64,000 nucleotides of DNA from Amoebophrya sp. A120. Lineage: Eukaryota > Sar > Dinophyceae > Syndiniales > Amoebophryaceae. A program made the position numbers and the translations under genes. The stretch is from the NCBI GenBank assembly GCA_905178155.1, contig CAJINV010000011.1, positions 2,795,531 through 2,859,530 on the forward strand. The letters are read 5' to 3'. The notes below the pieces were generated by a model. The model was not told where the DNA came from. It saw only the letters and a program-made list of their open reading frames with translations, and did no database searches. Positions 22,095-33,899 of the stretch are shown here, piece after piece (the stretch's first letter is position 1; each line of letters starts with the position of its first letter).

Positions 22095-22362
22095 TGCAGG
22101 ATCAAAACTCCGAAAATATCAAGGACAGATGCGCCGTCCACCTAGGGCAATGACTTGAGTTGTCAGATAATTCCGTTTTTCTTTTTCTTTCATCAATTTA
22201 CACGACTTGTTTGGCACTTTCACTTTCTGAAACGGAGACGCGGAGGATGTGCGACCAACCTTACAAAGAGGCTATTCCAGGCGGCCCAGCGTGATATAAT
22301 CATGCTGAAGACTTATACATCGGCGCATCTTGTTCTTCTATCCGTAATCAATCTGTATCAAA
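22075..22362 (-). promoter_or_regulatory. Conserved upstream block of the tandem family (copy 1)
   Basis: About 290 bp directly upstream of the truncated copy match 25850-26140 upstream of the next paralogue. Conserved segments include CAAAACTCCGAAAATATCAA, GAAACGGAGAC and GGCCCAGCGTGATA. Conservation of non-coding DNA between paralogues suggests either recent duplication or promoter/5'-UTR function. Confidence 0.45.
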
Positions 22363-23596
22363 TAAGAGGCCGTGCGATTAATGGACCCCCTTTTCGATAC
22401 CGAAAAGGGGGGGGTAGGTGCGGTCGGTCGTCTGGCGGGACGTATCCAGACATGGCCGGGTCCCTCCGGACCCGACCAATTTTCCTTTTCGGACTTCAAA
22501 TCTAAATCCGCAATTTCCCCGCCCCGGCAAAAAAAAGCTCTTTCGTTTTTTTACTGCGGCTTCCCAGCGCGTCTCTCTTCTGCTGCGGTTTCTGCGGTGT
22601 GGCTGGAACAGAATGAAACACAACAACAGAAATTTCTTGGGCGCGCGCGGCGCGCGCGCGGATCGGCATACGGATACAACAACAGAATACGCTTCAGGCG
22701 TGCGATGCGCGCGCGCAAACTGAAAAAAAGCTCGCGGCGCGCGCTGGTGCGTGCGCGCAGCGGAGAACATGCAGCGGAGAACGTGCCGCCCCAGTGGTCG
22801 AAGTGGGCGCCTCAGCTTTTCCAAATGCAGGAAGTGCTGAGATGGTCGCTGCAACATCCCGAGGCTGGTTGTGCAATGCTGCGTCGCAAGTAGCTGCCTC
22901 CTGGTGGTCTATTGCGTGGCAGCCCTGTTTTTGTGCAATAGAGCTACTTCACAGGAGAAGAAGCTTCGTCATGACGCATTGCGAACCGCCTCCGTTTTTG
23001 AGCAGTCGAGCTGCTCCGCAATGGGTCTACCTCTACAAACTGCGCCCAAGCTATTGCGAAGCAACTCTTTTTCTGCGCAGTAGGTCCACGGCCTACGTCT
23101 ACAACCAACTGGGATCGCTATCGAGTTGGAGATGATTTACTCCGGGGCAGCTGTGCTGCTGCTGGGCTCTGTGAAAGAAAGCCGCCCCCTTTGTTTTGGG
23201 AGATCGGGAGCCGGCTTTATTTTGAGAAGCAGAAAGCGGAAGCGAGTCGCTTTCGCTTTGCTTTGCTTCCCTTTGGCTTTTTTTTTCGAAAAGAAAAAGA
23301 ACAAACGAGAACTCGCTCCATAGCGTCGGCGCTGTGTACTTTGCGCACTGTAGCGTGCCTCGCAATCCAGCGAAGCTGGGCACCGCATGTGGCTGCCGCT
23401 GCGCTTTTGCAAAAACAAAGCGGCGAAAGGCGTGATGCGCGCCGTGCCGCCGGGATTCAGATTTGCGATAGGCTTCGCGATAAACAGCCCCCGGATTTCG
23501 AAAAGGGGGGCGTGGGGGGGTAAGCTCGGTCAGATTCCCGCTTCTACCCCCCTTTTCGGTATCGAAAAGGGGGTCGATTAATCGTACAGCCTCTAA
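22363..23596. mobile_element. 1.23-kb TIR element (MITE-like or non-autonomous DNA transposon)
   Basis: Termini are about 50-bp inverted repeats (TAAGAGGCCGTGCGATTAAT and complement TTAGAGGCTGTACGATTAAT), continuing into ACCCCCTTTTCGATACCGAA, itself partly palindromic. The interior is GC-rich with alternating GCGCGC tracts (22640-22662) and no transposase. The matching spacer at 26128-26148 reads ATCTGCATCAAAAACAAAGG without insert, an apparent empty site that delimits the insertion. Confidence 0.75.
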
Positions 23597-23641
23597 AACT
23601 AACAAAGGTGGCCGTGGTCATGATTACACAAATAACAAACC

Positions 23642-25869
23642 TCACACGCACAACAAATACAAAAGTCCGTGCCATAGGTGGCCGTAATACTCATTGCGTA
23701 TCCAGTTTACAAAAACGCTGTCCCCCCGCGTCCGGTGTCCAGTCGGAGGCCGGAGGTCCGTGTAAGCCTTCCACTTCTCGCGCTCGACTTCTATCGCTCG
23801 GTCCCAAGCCTTCTTCGGAAGCTGTGGAATGTTAAAGGCACGGATTTGAAGTCACTATTTCATTGCAAGTTTTTTTTTATATGGATGTGTTGGCCGGACC
23901 TATCGCGGACTCGAGGAGCTCGACGATACGGATATCTATTATTATTGGGTGGGTTGGGTGAGCAAACAAAATCACATTACCAATAATAGCCGCGTCCGCG
24001 GAGGTAGTGAGGCCAAGGCGGTTTCTTTGACTGCCCGCCTCCATTTTCCTTACTGTTCCCACGCATTTCACCAATGGGCAAAGCAGTCGCGTTTTTTGCC
24101 TCGAGTATTCCGTCGCGCATAATGTTACTCCGCATGGTGTCGCGGATGGCAAAAATCACAGCCAAAGGCCTCCGCCTTTGTGTCTCCCAAGTCCGGAAGC
24201 CTTTCCCGCATGCTATGGCCCCGCCAGGGCCTCGGCCAGGGTCGACCCTATGGGCGCCCCGAATCGGGCCCATAGCATGCGGATTGGCTCTCAAATTTTT
24301 GCGGAGTTTGATTCTTTGAGTTTTTTTTGTTGAAAAGTCGCACTTTTTGCCCTGCTCCCCGCATTACAAGTGCCCGCTTTTGGGGTCGGCTTTGCGACCT
24401 CCAAAAGTTGGCCAAAATGGCGCCCATAGCATGCGGATTCGCTTTCTTTTTCCCGCCGCCAATTTTTGGGCCTCCCTTTTTGGGCGCCCCAAATCGGCGG
24501 AAATAGGTGCGCTGGGCGCCTCAGAAGGGCGCCCCTTTTGGCGGCTCCCTTGCGTCGTTTTATCAAGCGGGAATCGATAGAATCCGCTCGGGCTTGTTTG
24601 ATTGACTTCAAAGAGCCGGCCGCTTGATAATTGAAAATTTTTTGTGTCAAAAAACACTTCCGCCCGCTTGATAACTGCCGGCCGTTTTGCACACTGCCTG
24701 TCAAAAAAACCGCTAGGATAGAACGTTCGTGACCTCACTACATACAACTTCAACTTCTATACCTTTTTGTGGGAGTCGTACACATAATCCTGACCGATAC
24801 TTTTCCCTAGCATTCGACACCCACGGTCAAGTTGTCCACCTGCGGCAAACGGCCCACCCACGGTTTTTTGTCCAGGCAAAAGATCTCGGTTTTCAAAATA
24901 CTCCTTAAACTTTTCGTGAAAGAACCCACCTGAACTGGGAATACAGGAGTGAACGTTCAGGGTTTCTTCCAGTTGTTTCAGATCGTCTACTGCACCTTGT
25001 ACCATACTTGTTTGATCAGCAAGATACATTGCTCTGGTGGACTCTGAGTCAAAAGGTCTCTTCTCGTACTCTTCCAGCTGTTTCGTTGCCTCGCGCAGCC
25101 TAGTCTCTGCCGCGTCCAGCCGCTGTTCTTCCTGTGTTCTTCCTGCTTCTGGTACTGCTGCAGCTGCCGCAACTGGTGCTCTTGCTGCTGGTGTCCTCAT
25201 CGTTGCTTGCTGCTGCTGCCTCCCAGGAGCAGGAGCTCGACTTTGTTGGTGTTGCGCATTTCTACTTCTACCTGCGCTGCCTCCGTCTCCGCCAGAAGTT
25301 GAAGAAAACGCGGGGGTGTCTGCTCGTCGACGCTCTTGTGGAGCAGGGCGTGGAGGTCCCAGCGCTGACGTCGATAGAACCTGCGCGGGAGCCCGTCCCC
25401 GCGAAGGGGATCGCGCAGGAGAGAAGGGCCCCAGCTGCCCCCGAGGACGAATTTCCGGCGTCGCAGAGGTAGGCGCCGGCGGTCTTCCAGCAGCCGCCGA
25501 GGGGGGAGCCGTAGTCAGCGTCTCTCTTAATATTGCGGCATCCGCCGGTGGAGAAACTTGCAGACCGGGTTCTTGTAGCTGACGAGCACCAGTTCCAGTT
25601 GTTCGACCAACTCGTGCCCTTGCGGTGGAGTAAGCTGCCTGGTGGGCTGGCGTATCAGAGGACTGCAACTGCCCGGAAGGTCCACTTCCGCACTGCGCCT
25701 CGTCCATTTCTTCAGGGAAGATCCGTTCATACTTTTCCTTTTCTGACGGCGGAATAAGCACGCTCACCACATCAAATTTGTATCCGTCGCTGCCCGTATT
25801 GCCACCAGATCGATTGTAGATTTTCTTTTCCACCCGACACGTCTTTTCTGTCCTGAGAGAACAGCACAC
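23642..25869 (-). CDS. Tandem-family protein A: disordered protein with C-terminal helical domain
   Basis: Two exons, 25869-24763 and 23821-23642, give 428 aa; the GT-AG intron (23822-24762) is phase 0. The N-terminus (CRVEKKIYNRSGG, FDVVSVLIPPSEKEKYERI) is followed by a long P/A/Q-rich disordered region. A helical part follows (LDAAETRLREATKQLEEYEK, DDLKQLEETLNVHSC), then LDRGCRMLGKSIGQDYVYDSHKK. Exon 2 encodes LPKKAWDRAIEVEREKW and WIRNEYYGHLWHGLL. The whole 3' half matches the neighbour at 28476-26178, so the two are tandem paralogues. I do not know the family. The intron contains a separate insertion. Confidence 0.65.
24004..24741. mobile_element. 0.74-kb insertion with short TIRs in the intron of tandem-family gene A
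   Basis: Compared with the 185-bp intron of the paralogue (26352-26535), this intron has an extra block bounded by GTAGTGAGG and CCTCACTAC. Subterminal GCGGTTT.TTTGAC is also inverted at both ends. Inside are inverted copies of GCCCATAGCATGC (24208-24283 region). No ORF with transposase features is seen. Confidence 0.55.
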
Positions 25870-26148
25870 TGCAGGAGCAAAACTCCGAAAATATCAAGGA
25901 CAGATGCACCGTCCACCTAGACCAATGACTTGAGTTCTAGTCAGATTTCGTTTCCGATTGTCTTCTTACACTTTTACTACTTTCTGAAACGGAGACACGG
26001 AGGATGTGCGACCAAGCTTACAAAGTGGCTTCTATTCCAGCCGGCCCAGCGTGATACTTACTATGTTGGAGACATATAGAACATCGGCACAGACATCTTG
26101 TTCTTTGTCCCGTAAAATCCGTATCTATTAATCTGCATCAAAAACAAA
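25850..26148 (-). promoter_or_regulatory. Conserved upstream block of the tandem family (copy 2)
   Basis: This is the counterpart of 22075-22362, lying directly upstream of tandem-family gene A. No such block is visible upstream of the third member at 28476. Confidence 0.45.
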
Positions 26149-26177
26149 GGTGGCCGGAATTACACAAATAACAAACC

Positions 26178-28476
26178 TCACGCGCACAACAAAAGTCCGT
26201 GCCATAGGGATAGGTGGCCGTAATACGCATTGCGTATCCACTGTAAAACAACAGTGTCGCCCGGCGTCAGTTTTCCACTTGGCGGGCGCCCGTAACCACT
26301 CCAGTTCGCGCTCTCGAATTCAATCGCTTGGTCCCACGCCTCCTTCGGAAGCTGTGGAATGTCAATTGTCAACGGGCGGATTTGAAATTTATTGTGATCT
26401 TATATCTTTTTTGTATGGGTGTGTTGGCCGGACCCATCGCGGACTCGAGCTTGACGACATTTTCGTATTACTATTATTTCTATTGGATGGGTGAGCAAAC
26501 AAAATCACTTTACAACTTCAACTTCTTGCTCTTACCTTTTTGTGCTCGTCGTACACGTAATCCTGACCGCTCAGATTCGCCAGCTTTTGACACCCACGGT
26601 CCAGTTGTGCACGCAGTTGTGTACGTGCGCCAACGAAGCCAGCTTGTCCTAGTCCTCCAAAGTCCCGCGCAAACCCGGCCGGAAAGAACCCACCTGGCCG
26701 CCTGGGAGAACAGGATTGAACGCCCAGAGTTTCCTCCAGTCGTTTCAGTTCGTCTGCTGCCTCGAATACCCAACTAATTAGATAATCCGGATCATGCGCT
26801 CCCACTCTTCCAGTCTGCTCCCACTCTTCCAGCTGTGCCGTTGCCTCGCGCAGCTCAGTCTCTGCGGCCTCCAGCTGCTGTTCCGGTGTTCTTACATTTG
26901 CTCCTGAAGATACTTCTGCTGCCGCAGCTGGTGCTCTTGCTGCTGCTGGTCGACTTGCAGCCACAGATGCAGATTGGGGCGGAGATCGAGATGACAAGGA
27001 GCGCATGCCACCGCCTGCCGGGAGCCACGGCCCGGCTTTAGGTGGTCTTCTTTGACTTTCATCAACGCGGCCTCGCTGAGGCTGCTCCGGAACTTGCGCG
27101 TAAATATTTCGACGTCCTCCAGGTGGATTGCCCGGAGCCGGAGCGGATAAGGTGGCCACATCCGTCCTGGTTCTACTACCTTCATCGGCCGCTGCGCCAA
27201 ACGACCGCTGCAAAGGAGTAGACCACGCTGGCGTTGCTGGTGGAGACCACACAGTCTGCAAATCACGACGGGCTGGGGCCAGCGAAGAATCCCCCGGTGG
27301 AGGGTTGGGGGCGCGAGCCGGCACGGCATCCGGAGGCAAAGGCACGAGACCTTGTTGTGCAGGCCGCGGTTGTTGTACGTGACCGACACCGACGCGTCGT
27401 CGTGGCATAACTTCTGGCGCTGCGGGGGGCTGCAGTGGTTGTCGTTGTTGTTGGCCAGGCGGTGGCGCCCACATGTTGTCTCGGCCCGGCGGTGCTGCTC
27501 CCCTCCCCACCCGACCATCCGGAAGATGAACGCGACTGTTGCCACCAGAGAACCCAGGCTCCTGCTGGAGTGGCAAATTCTGCCCGAATGGTGGAGGGGG
27601 CTCTGCGACTCTTTGAATCGTGATGGTGCTCGTCCTCGTGGTCGCGGGCGGAGGCTGCAATACAGGGGGAGCTGCCGGGATGTTGGTCTTAATACTGGCC
27701 GGCGGCGTGGGTGGACGTGGAGTTGTTTTTTTACTTGATCCTCCGCTGCACCAGAAACAGCTTCCATCCCGCCGCTGCAGAAAGCCCGGGGAGGCTTGAG
27801 TTGTAGACTCCGGAGGAGACGCGACGTCCTCGTCGTGGTCGACCCCCGCGCCTTGTTCCTCGTCATGCAGGTCTGCTTGAGCAGCTTCTTGTTCTTCCAC
27901 GGGATGTTCCAACTTGTTGTGGTTAACAACAACAGCATCTTGTTCAACGCCAGCGCCCAGTTGTTCTTCTTCTTCGCGATGATGTGTTGATCCAAGACGG
28001 CGGTCGACCTGGTGGTCAGCAGGAGAATTTTCAGTATCGTCCGAGTGGCCCCCGCGATCATGCATTTGCAGCTCCTTCTGCAGCAAGGCAGATTGTCCCA
28101 CCACAAGGTGAACAGCATGGTCCACCACATCGTCAAGAACAACAGCGTCGCCTCGTCCACCTCGGTCTTCACCTGGTGCACTGCTCGCAAGAACTTCCAC
28201 GTAGGTTTCCGTGTTGCTCCCGCTCTGCTCGGTTGCACCAGGGTCGACGACCCCCGAGGTTCCTGTCGCCGGTCGACTGTCGTGGTCTTCGTGGCGAACG
28301 GCGTGGACAAGAAGGAACGCACCATGCTGGAAGCCTGGTTCTAGATGCACCAGCACACCGACGAACTGTTGGAGATCGAACATCTTCAAGAGGAAGAGCA
28401 GTGGTCCTCCCGTGGCCCCTTGCAGGAGACGCCGGGCAGTGGTCGGACGGGCGAGGAGCGTCGACACGACCTTCAT
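26178..28476 (-). CDS. Tandem-family protein B: long disordered protein with C-terminal helical domain
   Basis: Exons 28476-26536 and 26351-26178, joined by a 184-bp GT-AG intron, give about 704 aa. The last 200 residues parallel the neighbouring paralogue: LEAAETELREATAQLEEWEQ, ADELKRLEETLGVQSCSP, LDRGCQKLANLSGQDYVYDEHKK, then LPKEAWDQAIEFESANW and WIRNAYYGHLSLWHGLL. Most of the protein is low-complexity (P, Q, R, G) without folded motifs, and its N-terminus does not resemble that of the paralogue. The ATG at 28476 is the first in this frame but is not otherwise supported. Function unknown. The homologous C-terminal domain is the part to trust. Confidence 0.6.
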
Positions 28477-30293
28477 GGTTCTGAAACTTCCGTGCTGTTT
28501 CAGTATCGGACTGGAGAGCCAAAGGGAAACTGATGCAGACGCGACGTGATGAACTCCAGGAAGTTTTTGTATTTCTTCCTGCTGGTCAGTAGATTCAAGC
28601 GCAAACGATCGCCCTCGTCTGGGGATGAACTCGAACTATTTGTTCGGTCGGCGGCCTAACGAAGTAGAGGAAGGCTCGCAGAATGGAACGTAAGAAAAAG
28701 TCGTGCCTTGTTAACACGACCTTGAACTTGATGAGGGTGGCTAGTACTTGTACTTCGAAACAAATTTTCGCATACAAATTTGATTTTTTAAGCCAGTGCC
28801 GAGGAGCACTGTAATAAAGATGCTGGGGGTTCTTGAGTTTTTTGATTTTTCGACAAGCGAAGTAGAAATTCGACGTGGGAAGACTCAACAAGATGAAGAA
28901 CCTGTGGGAATTAGTTGGCATGTGATTTTTTCGCAATTTCTTCTTCTTGCTCATACATAAAAACCGACGACAGATTCTCATCGTCGTCCTTCGAGTTTCT
29001 GCACCTGCACCGAAAAGGCTTTCATAACTTCAACCTGTTGGTGTGTACGACAAAGTCAAAAAATTGCACGACCGAAAGGACGAAAGCGAAAGGAAACCAT
29101 GAAAGCGGCACGACCGAAGAAAATATATTCCAAGGCAATTGAAAGCTTGTCCTATTTATTGCTGAACGAAAATCATAAAACGAACCGAAAATGATGTATG
29201 AAACGAACCGATTTTTCCCAATTCAAGTAGTTGCATCCAGAGCACCGAAGTTAAAGCTGATTAGTTTTCTTTGTTGACGCGGGGCAGGTGTCCCTCGCTA
29301 CCAAGCAATTTTTTGTTCCCTGTCGGACTTATCTATTCTTAGGAGTACGGCACTGCACGTAAGTGATAATGGCAGCAATATCCCTGGTGCCAACGACCAG
29401 CGGCTGTGCCTCGAAAGTAGAAGCCGGCCGTGTATATAATCGCTTTCGTTGTTTTATTTTACAACAAGTGCGAAATGCTTCTGCTTTGTCCAATCGAAAG
29501 GCGTCAACGGCCATCCGCGGCTCCAAAAAGGATACAGATTTTACGGTTGTACATGCAGCAGGTTACTACAGTGATGTTGCGCGCCCTTAGTCTCACCTTC
29601 TTTGACACAGTTTGTCGTACGAGTGGTGTCAAAAAAAGTTGCTACACACGGCACACGGCCTGGTGTCCTGTTTCATCTACTTACTTACAACTGACTCCAA
29701 CGAGCCAAGACTTGTTGTAACTGCAGTTGTCTTCAAGTTTCTACTAGCAGCAACGAAAAAGGAGCGCTACCGCTCTACTCGTCGCTGCAGAAGAAACTAC
29801 CCAACTACCCGGAAAGAAGAAGATGATGAAGTTCGTTGCAAGTTCTTGTTTAGGTGCTGTAGGAAAACTTCTTATCCTCAACAAAAACAAAACAAAACTG
29901 AACCAACAGATGAGGTCGTTCAGTGAATAACGAGACGGTCAAGATTTACACAACAACCAAAAAAACAACTACGCCAGAACGCATTCGATGATGCGATATG
30001 CGATAATTTCGCTTCGGTTTGCAAAGGTTAAGGTAACAAAAACGGTGAGCTGGATTATATTAGCGATTGGTATACGAAACAGCGAGACGGTATCTCGAAG
30101 ATTGGATTTTAGTGTTCTAGGAAACTACTCAAATAACTAAGTGTACTTGTTATTTTTACAATGCGAAACGGAAACAGCTACAGCAAACGCAAAGGTCGTC
30201 CTCGTTTTACAACTTTCAACTTCAAGTTGTTTAATTGAAAAAATTCTTGCTCGGCGATGATCATCACTCTCGCGGCGATGATTTCTGGAACTC
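28477..30293. other. Intergenic stretch, possibly one small gene
   Basis: No confident gene. A plus-strand frame from 29390 to 29590 (MAAISLVPTTSGCASKVEAG, basic, organelle-targeting-like) opposes all neighbours and has no homologue I recognise. A 5S-like string (CCGAAGTTAAAGC) at 29246-29258 is not embedded in a 5S rRNA. Confidence 0.4.
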
Positions 30294-33200
30294 TTACGCG
30301 AGCCGAATCTTGACGTCGCGGATCCAGTCGTGCTGCAGGGCCTCCTTGCAGCTCATGCGTTTTTTCTGGTCGCACTCGAAGCACCGCTGCACGAAGTCCT
30401 TGGCCAGCGGCTCTGCCTGCCACACCTTGTTACCCCAGTCGATCCGGGCGACGCGCAGCCGCCGGCGGATCTGGTCCATGCGGGCGTGACCGACGTAGTT
30501 TTCCCCCGGCTGATCGTCAAACAATGCGGAGTACCAATTGTAAAAATGTCTGGGTCTGGAAGACTCTGACACTTGTCATGCACGTTTTGCATGAGCCATG
30601 ATGTCTGTGTTGCATACCCTAGCAATACAGATTTTTTGAGGGCTTCTTAATGCATATTCCGCATGACAAATGCCTTCTCAGCGTAGCACAAATTGCACTC
30701 CCTGTGGTACTCATGCAATACAGATTTTTTTGGGAATCCAAATGCAGCATCACAAGTTGCATTCTTACAGACCCAGACATTTTTGCACTTGGTACGGAGT
30801 GAAAGGGGAAGGAACCCGTCAGGATCGTGAAGAAGATCACCCCGATCGCCCACATGTCACTCGTCGGCGTGGAGTACCCCACATAGTATGCATTGCAACT
30901 ACAGTAGCGCACTCGTACTTACACGTAGAAATGGAAGTCGCATGACAAGTTTAGTCAGTATGAAAAATGGGATTTGTAATGCGGGTTTACCCTAAGTAGA
31001 AGGAGATTCTGTTGTATTAATGCGTGACCGCTACTGCTGGTACAAGTGCGATGCTTTTGCAATGCATACATAGGTCTCCGGTGCAATGTACTGATCGGTG
31101 CCCAGCACGTGGAAAGACTTCGTGCCCGGCCGGTAGATCTCGACCTAAAAGTGACATGTTCAAATTCGTATACAACGAATCTGCGCTGTAAACGAGGCGA
31201 TGTTCGTCTTTCCAGATGATCTTTGGTAAAAATATGGGAGAATGACAACTACTACAACGAGCTATTCATGCAGCTCGAGCTCATCGTCATGCTGTGTTTT
31301 ACTTTCGCAGCAGCAAAGAGAGTTTTTTTTTTATCGTTTTCGATAAAATTACCGTGTCGAAGTCCACGACTTTGCAGCAGCAAATCAGCTCCTCGCCATA
31401 TCGAAGTGAAAAAAGGAGCCCCGACCCCATACAACACAGAAAATTTCTGTTGCTGGATTTCTGTACACAAATCTATCAGCGCTGGATTGCAGCAATTGCT
31501 TGGAGGCATTTTCTAAGCCTTATTCGGGTATACAAAAGGCTAGTAGATAGGCATGGCACTAGACAGCTTTGCAGTAGGCAGATAGAAGCGGCGCGTGACA
31601 GATCATTGGCTGTGCAATGCTCCGAATGACTCCCAAGACATATCTGATTTGTGGTCACAAATCAGCATCACAAATGTCCATTTTGAGTATGGGGAGAGGG
31701 AACTTTTCCTCACAATACGCCCTGCTGTTTGATCCGGGCCTCATCCAGGACAATGTTCTCCAGTTTGATGGTATCCAGGAAAAAACACTCATCCCCATCC
31801 TTTTTTTGCATGACAAACACTGCTCTTGATGCATGTTTTGCATGGATAAATTAAATGGGAGTGGTTGTTTTTTCCTGAATAGATGTCTTTGTGCACGAGC
31901 CCCTGCGAATGCAACTCGTCCATGCCCTGCACAAGCTCCTTTGCGATCTGTCGCGCGAGCGGAATCTTGTACGCCTTCTCGTAGATTTTGTCTTGGACGA
32001 AGTAATCAAACAAATCCCGACCTGTCGTGCATGATCATTTCTGATGCTTGTCGCTGCTTTTGCTTGTCGGGCTGCTTCTCCAACTACTTGTTTCTCAAAG
32101 GTACTGAAGATAGGAAGTTGTACTTCTGCGAGTTGCAAAAAATTTCAAATACAAATTTCACCGTGAGTACAGGCGAAAGATCATGATCATAATCACATTA
32201 TACCCTTGACATGTTCCATGACGACGAAGTAGCTCGTTGCATCCTCGATGATATCCAGCACGTTTGCAACGTGGGGTATGGAAGCGTCAAGTTTGAAATC
32301 GACAAAGTTGAAATGATTTGCCATGCATAAAATGCAAGGCATGAAGTGCGTGTCTGCCGGGATGGCAAGTGAGGCCAACTGTCAGCCTGTTTAGCGTTTG
32401 AAATATATTTATTAGCTGCTAAAGTAGCATGAGAAAAGCAGTCGTCTGTCTCTGTGCCCAAACAGCATGACAAATTGGATTCCGGTGCTCGGCAAATTTG
32501 TCATGCACCGCTTAGAAATTGGGCTTCCAACTGGTATCGATTGTATGCATTACAAGCTATTTCAACTTTAACGATTTCAATCCTGACGCTTCCATATGGG
32601 GGTGCGCCCTTGACTCTTTCGAGAAATCTTCCAGCATAGCCGGACCGCCGGATTGCAGAAACAGAAGCTGTAAATGAGTATATGAATGATCAATTTTGCA
32701 AGCAGTGCGGATAGACCCACAGACACGTACTTGAACTTGACAAATTGAAATTACCGGTCGACAACCGCAAGTAATAAAAACTCAACGGCATCTTATTGGA
32801 AGTTGAAGCAGCTGTCCCTGTCGTGCACGTGCTACTTCTAATATACAAGCGGCACTAGTAGTGCCTATTGTTATTTTTACCCTCATATTTGCCATCCAGT
32901 CCTTGATTTCCTGCTCGTCCTTAAATGATTTGGTCTTGTTGCGCATCTTGATCACCACACTTCGTCCGTCTGCTCTCCTTTTTGCGAAAGTAACCGACTT
33001 GACCGTGCTGCGGCCGTTTTCTGTCGGGACTACTTCGCTACCAAGGTCGTACGAATTCGAGAGGGAGGTCCTGAATAGTTTTTTCTTTGCAATGTTGAGA
33101 AAAACCTGCTGCCCAATGAACAAGGGAAGTCCTCTCTTTATTCATAGCATCTTCAGCGGTACAGCCAATAAATCTGGTGCAGCTCCTGCTCTGGTTCTGT

Positions 33201-33477
33201 TGTCCTAGACAGCTGCACTCAAACTTCTTTCTAACATGAACACACTGGGAATAGAAAGACTGACATCAAGGTAGGAAGACAAGAAAATATCGGGTTGGAG
33301 GAACAAAAAGAAAAAGTACTCATATCGAAATTTGATATTCTTGCAGCGCTCCTCCATTTCGAGCGCGCGCAACAGATTTGATGCTTCCTCCATGTCTCCC
33401 TCGGGATTGTGGCTCTTGTTGTGCATCTGGAAGATGCGGTAGAGCTCATCTCCATCGAAACTGCGGTTTCCCAACAT
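30294..33477 (-). CDS. Protein kinase with HKD catalytic loop and DFD in place of DFG
   Basis: Ten exons (33477-33320, 33070-32881, 32667-32597, 32271-32204, 32021-31882, 31766-31719, 31394-31353, 31144-31069, 30881-30796, 30533-30294) close in frame at 372 aa. A glycine-poor loop region (DLGSEVVPTENGRSTV) precedes VVIKM with the ATP lysine (near 93). Then come HPHVANVLDIIED, VVMEHVKGRDLFDY, the catalytic loop LVHKDIKLENIVLD (about 204-217), VVDFDT (about 235-239), GTDQYIAPE, SDMWAIGVIFFTILTG and the C-lobe arginine (QKKRMSCKEALQHDWI). The Asp-Phe-Asp metal motif and HKD loop differ from textbook HRD/DFG. No EF-hands follow, so it is not a CDPK. Five introns are introners and four are GT-AG. 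A further exon may lie at 33899-33710. Confidence 0.85.
30534..30795 (-). mobile_element. Introner family I (subfamily a)
   Basis: Ends GTGCAAAAATGTCTGGGTC-type and AGACCCAGACATTTTTACA; full-length similarity to 58881-59145. Removal joins GSFPFHS to YSALFDDQ. The direct repeat at this junction is unclear. Confidence 0.75.
30882..31068 (-). mobile_element. Introner family II, CTATG direct repeat
   Basis: Starts TATGCATTGCAAAAGCATCG and ends with the complement of a similar end. Flanked by CTATG. Removal joins IAPETY to VGYSTPTSDMW across the kinase APE motif. Confidence 0.85.
31395..31718 (-). mobile_element. Introner family IV, GGC direct repeat
   Basis: TIRs around TCCCTCTCCCCATACTCAAAA; a relative sits at 60428-60743. 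Removal joins EARIKQQG to EELICCCKVVDFDT. Confidence 0.8.
31767..31881 (-). mobile_element. Short introner (115 bp), CATC direct repeat
   Basis: TIRs TATTCAGGAAAAAACA and, complemented, TATCCAGGAAAAAACA. Flanked by CATC. It splits the kinase catalytic loop: LVHKDI is joined to KLENIVLD. Confidence 0.85.
32272..32596 (-). mobile_element. Introner family III, CCCCA direct repeat
   Basis: TIRs TATGGAAGCGTCAGGATTGA / TATGGAAGCGTCAAGTTTGA. Flanked by CCCCA. Removal joins ESRAHP to HVANVLDIIED. Confidence 0.85.
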
Positions 33478-33899
33478 CTTTTTGTTTAATATTCGTACTG
33501 CTATCACAAAGAAATATTAAAAGAGGAACAACTTCGTAAAGAAACTGGATTGATAACGGTAAACAAGTCCACCTCACACATAAATCACATAAAAGTAAAG
33601 CTCCTTCTGAGTTAGAATTTTTCGAGAATCCGAAAAAAAAAAACAGAAAAGGCACGACCCCCTCCTCGGCCTATGAAATGGACAAGATGAGAAAGATGAA
33701 ATTGAAATCGAGGAGCGATATTCGATAAAGTTTCAAGAAGCTTCGCCAGCTTTTCCTCATATGGGCCGCCAACATAATTGCGAAACGATTTGCGGTCAGA
33801 CGGCTTCACGATGGACGAACGTATTTTGCCTTTACCCCTTACTTCACGATGTGAACCTTTATCAACGACGTAGAAGGCACTTGTAACGAAAACATGCAT

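Noticed and set aside
22372-23605. Several 100-170-codon ORFs on both strands, rich in Arg and Ala
   Set aside because: They lie inside the TIR element and reflect its GC-rich composition; no transposase motif.
26892-28325. 477-codon minus-strand frame overlapping tandem-family gene B
   Set aside because: It is the shadow of gene B; only the other frame continues into the conserved C-terminal domain and exon 2.
29219-29350. 5S rRNA-like string CCGAAGTTAAAGC
   Set aside because: Only about 13 bases match; the rest of a 5S rRNA and its stems are absent.
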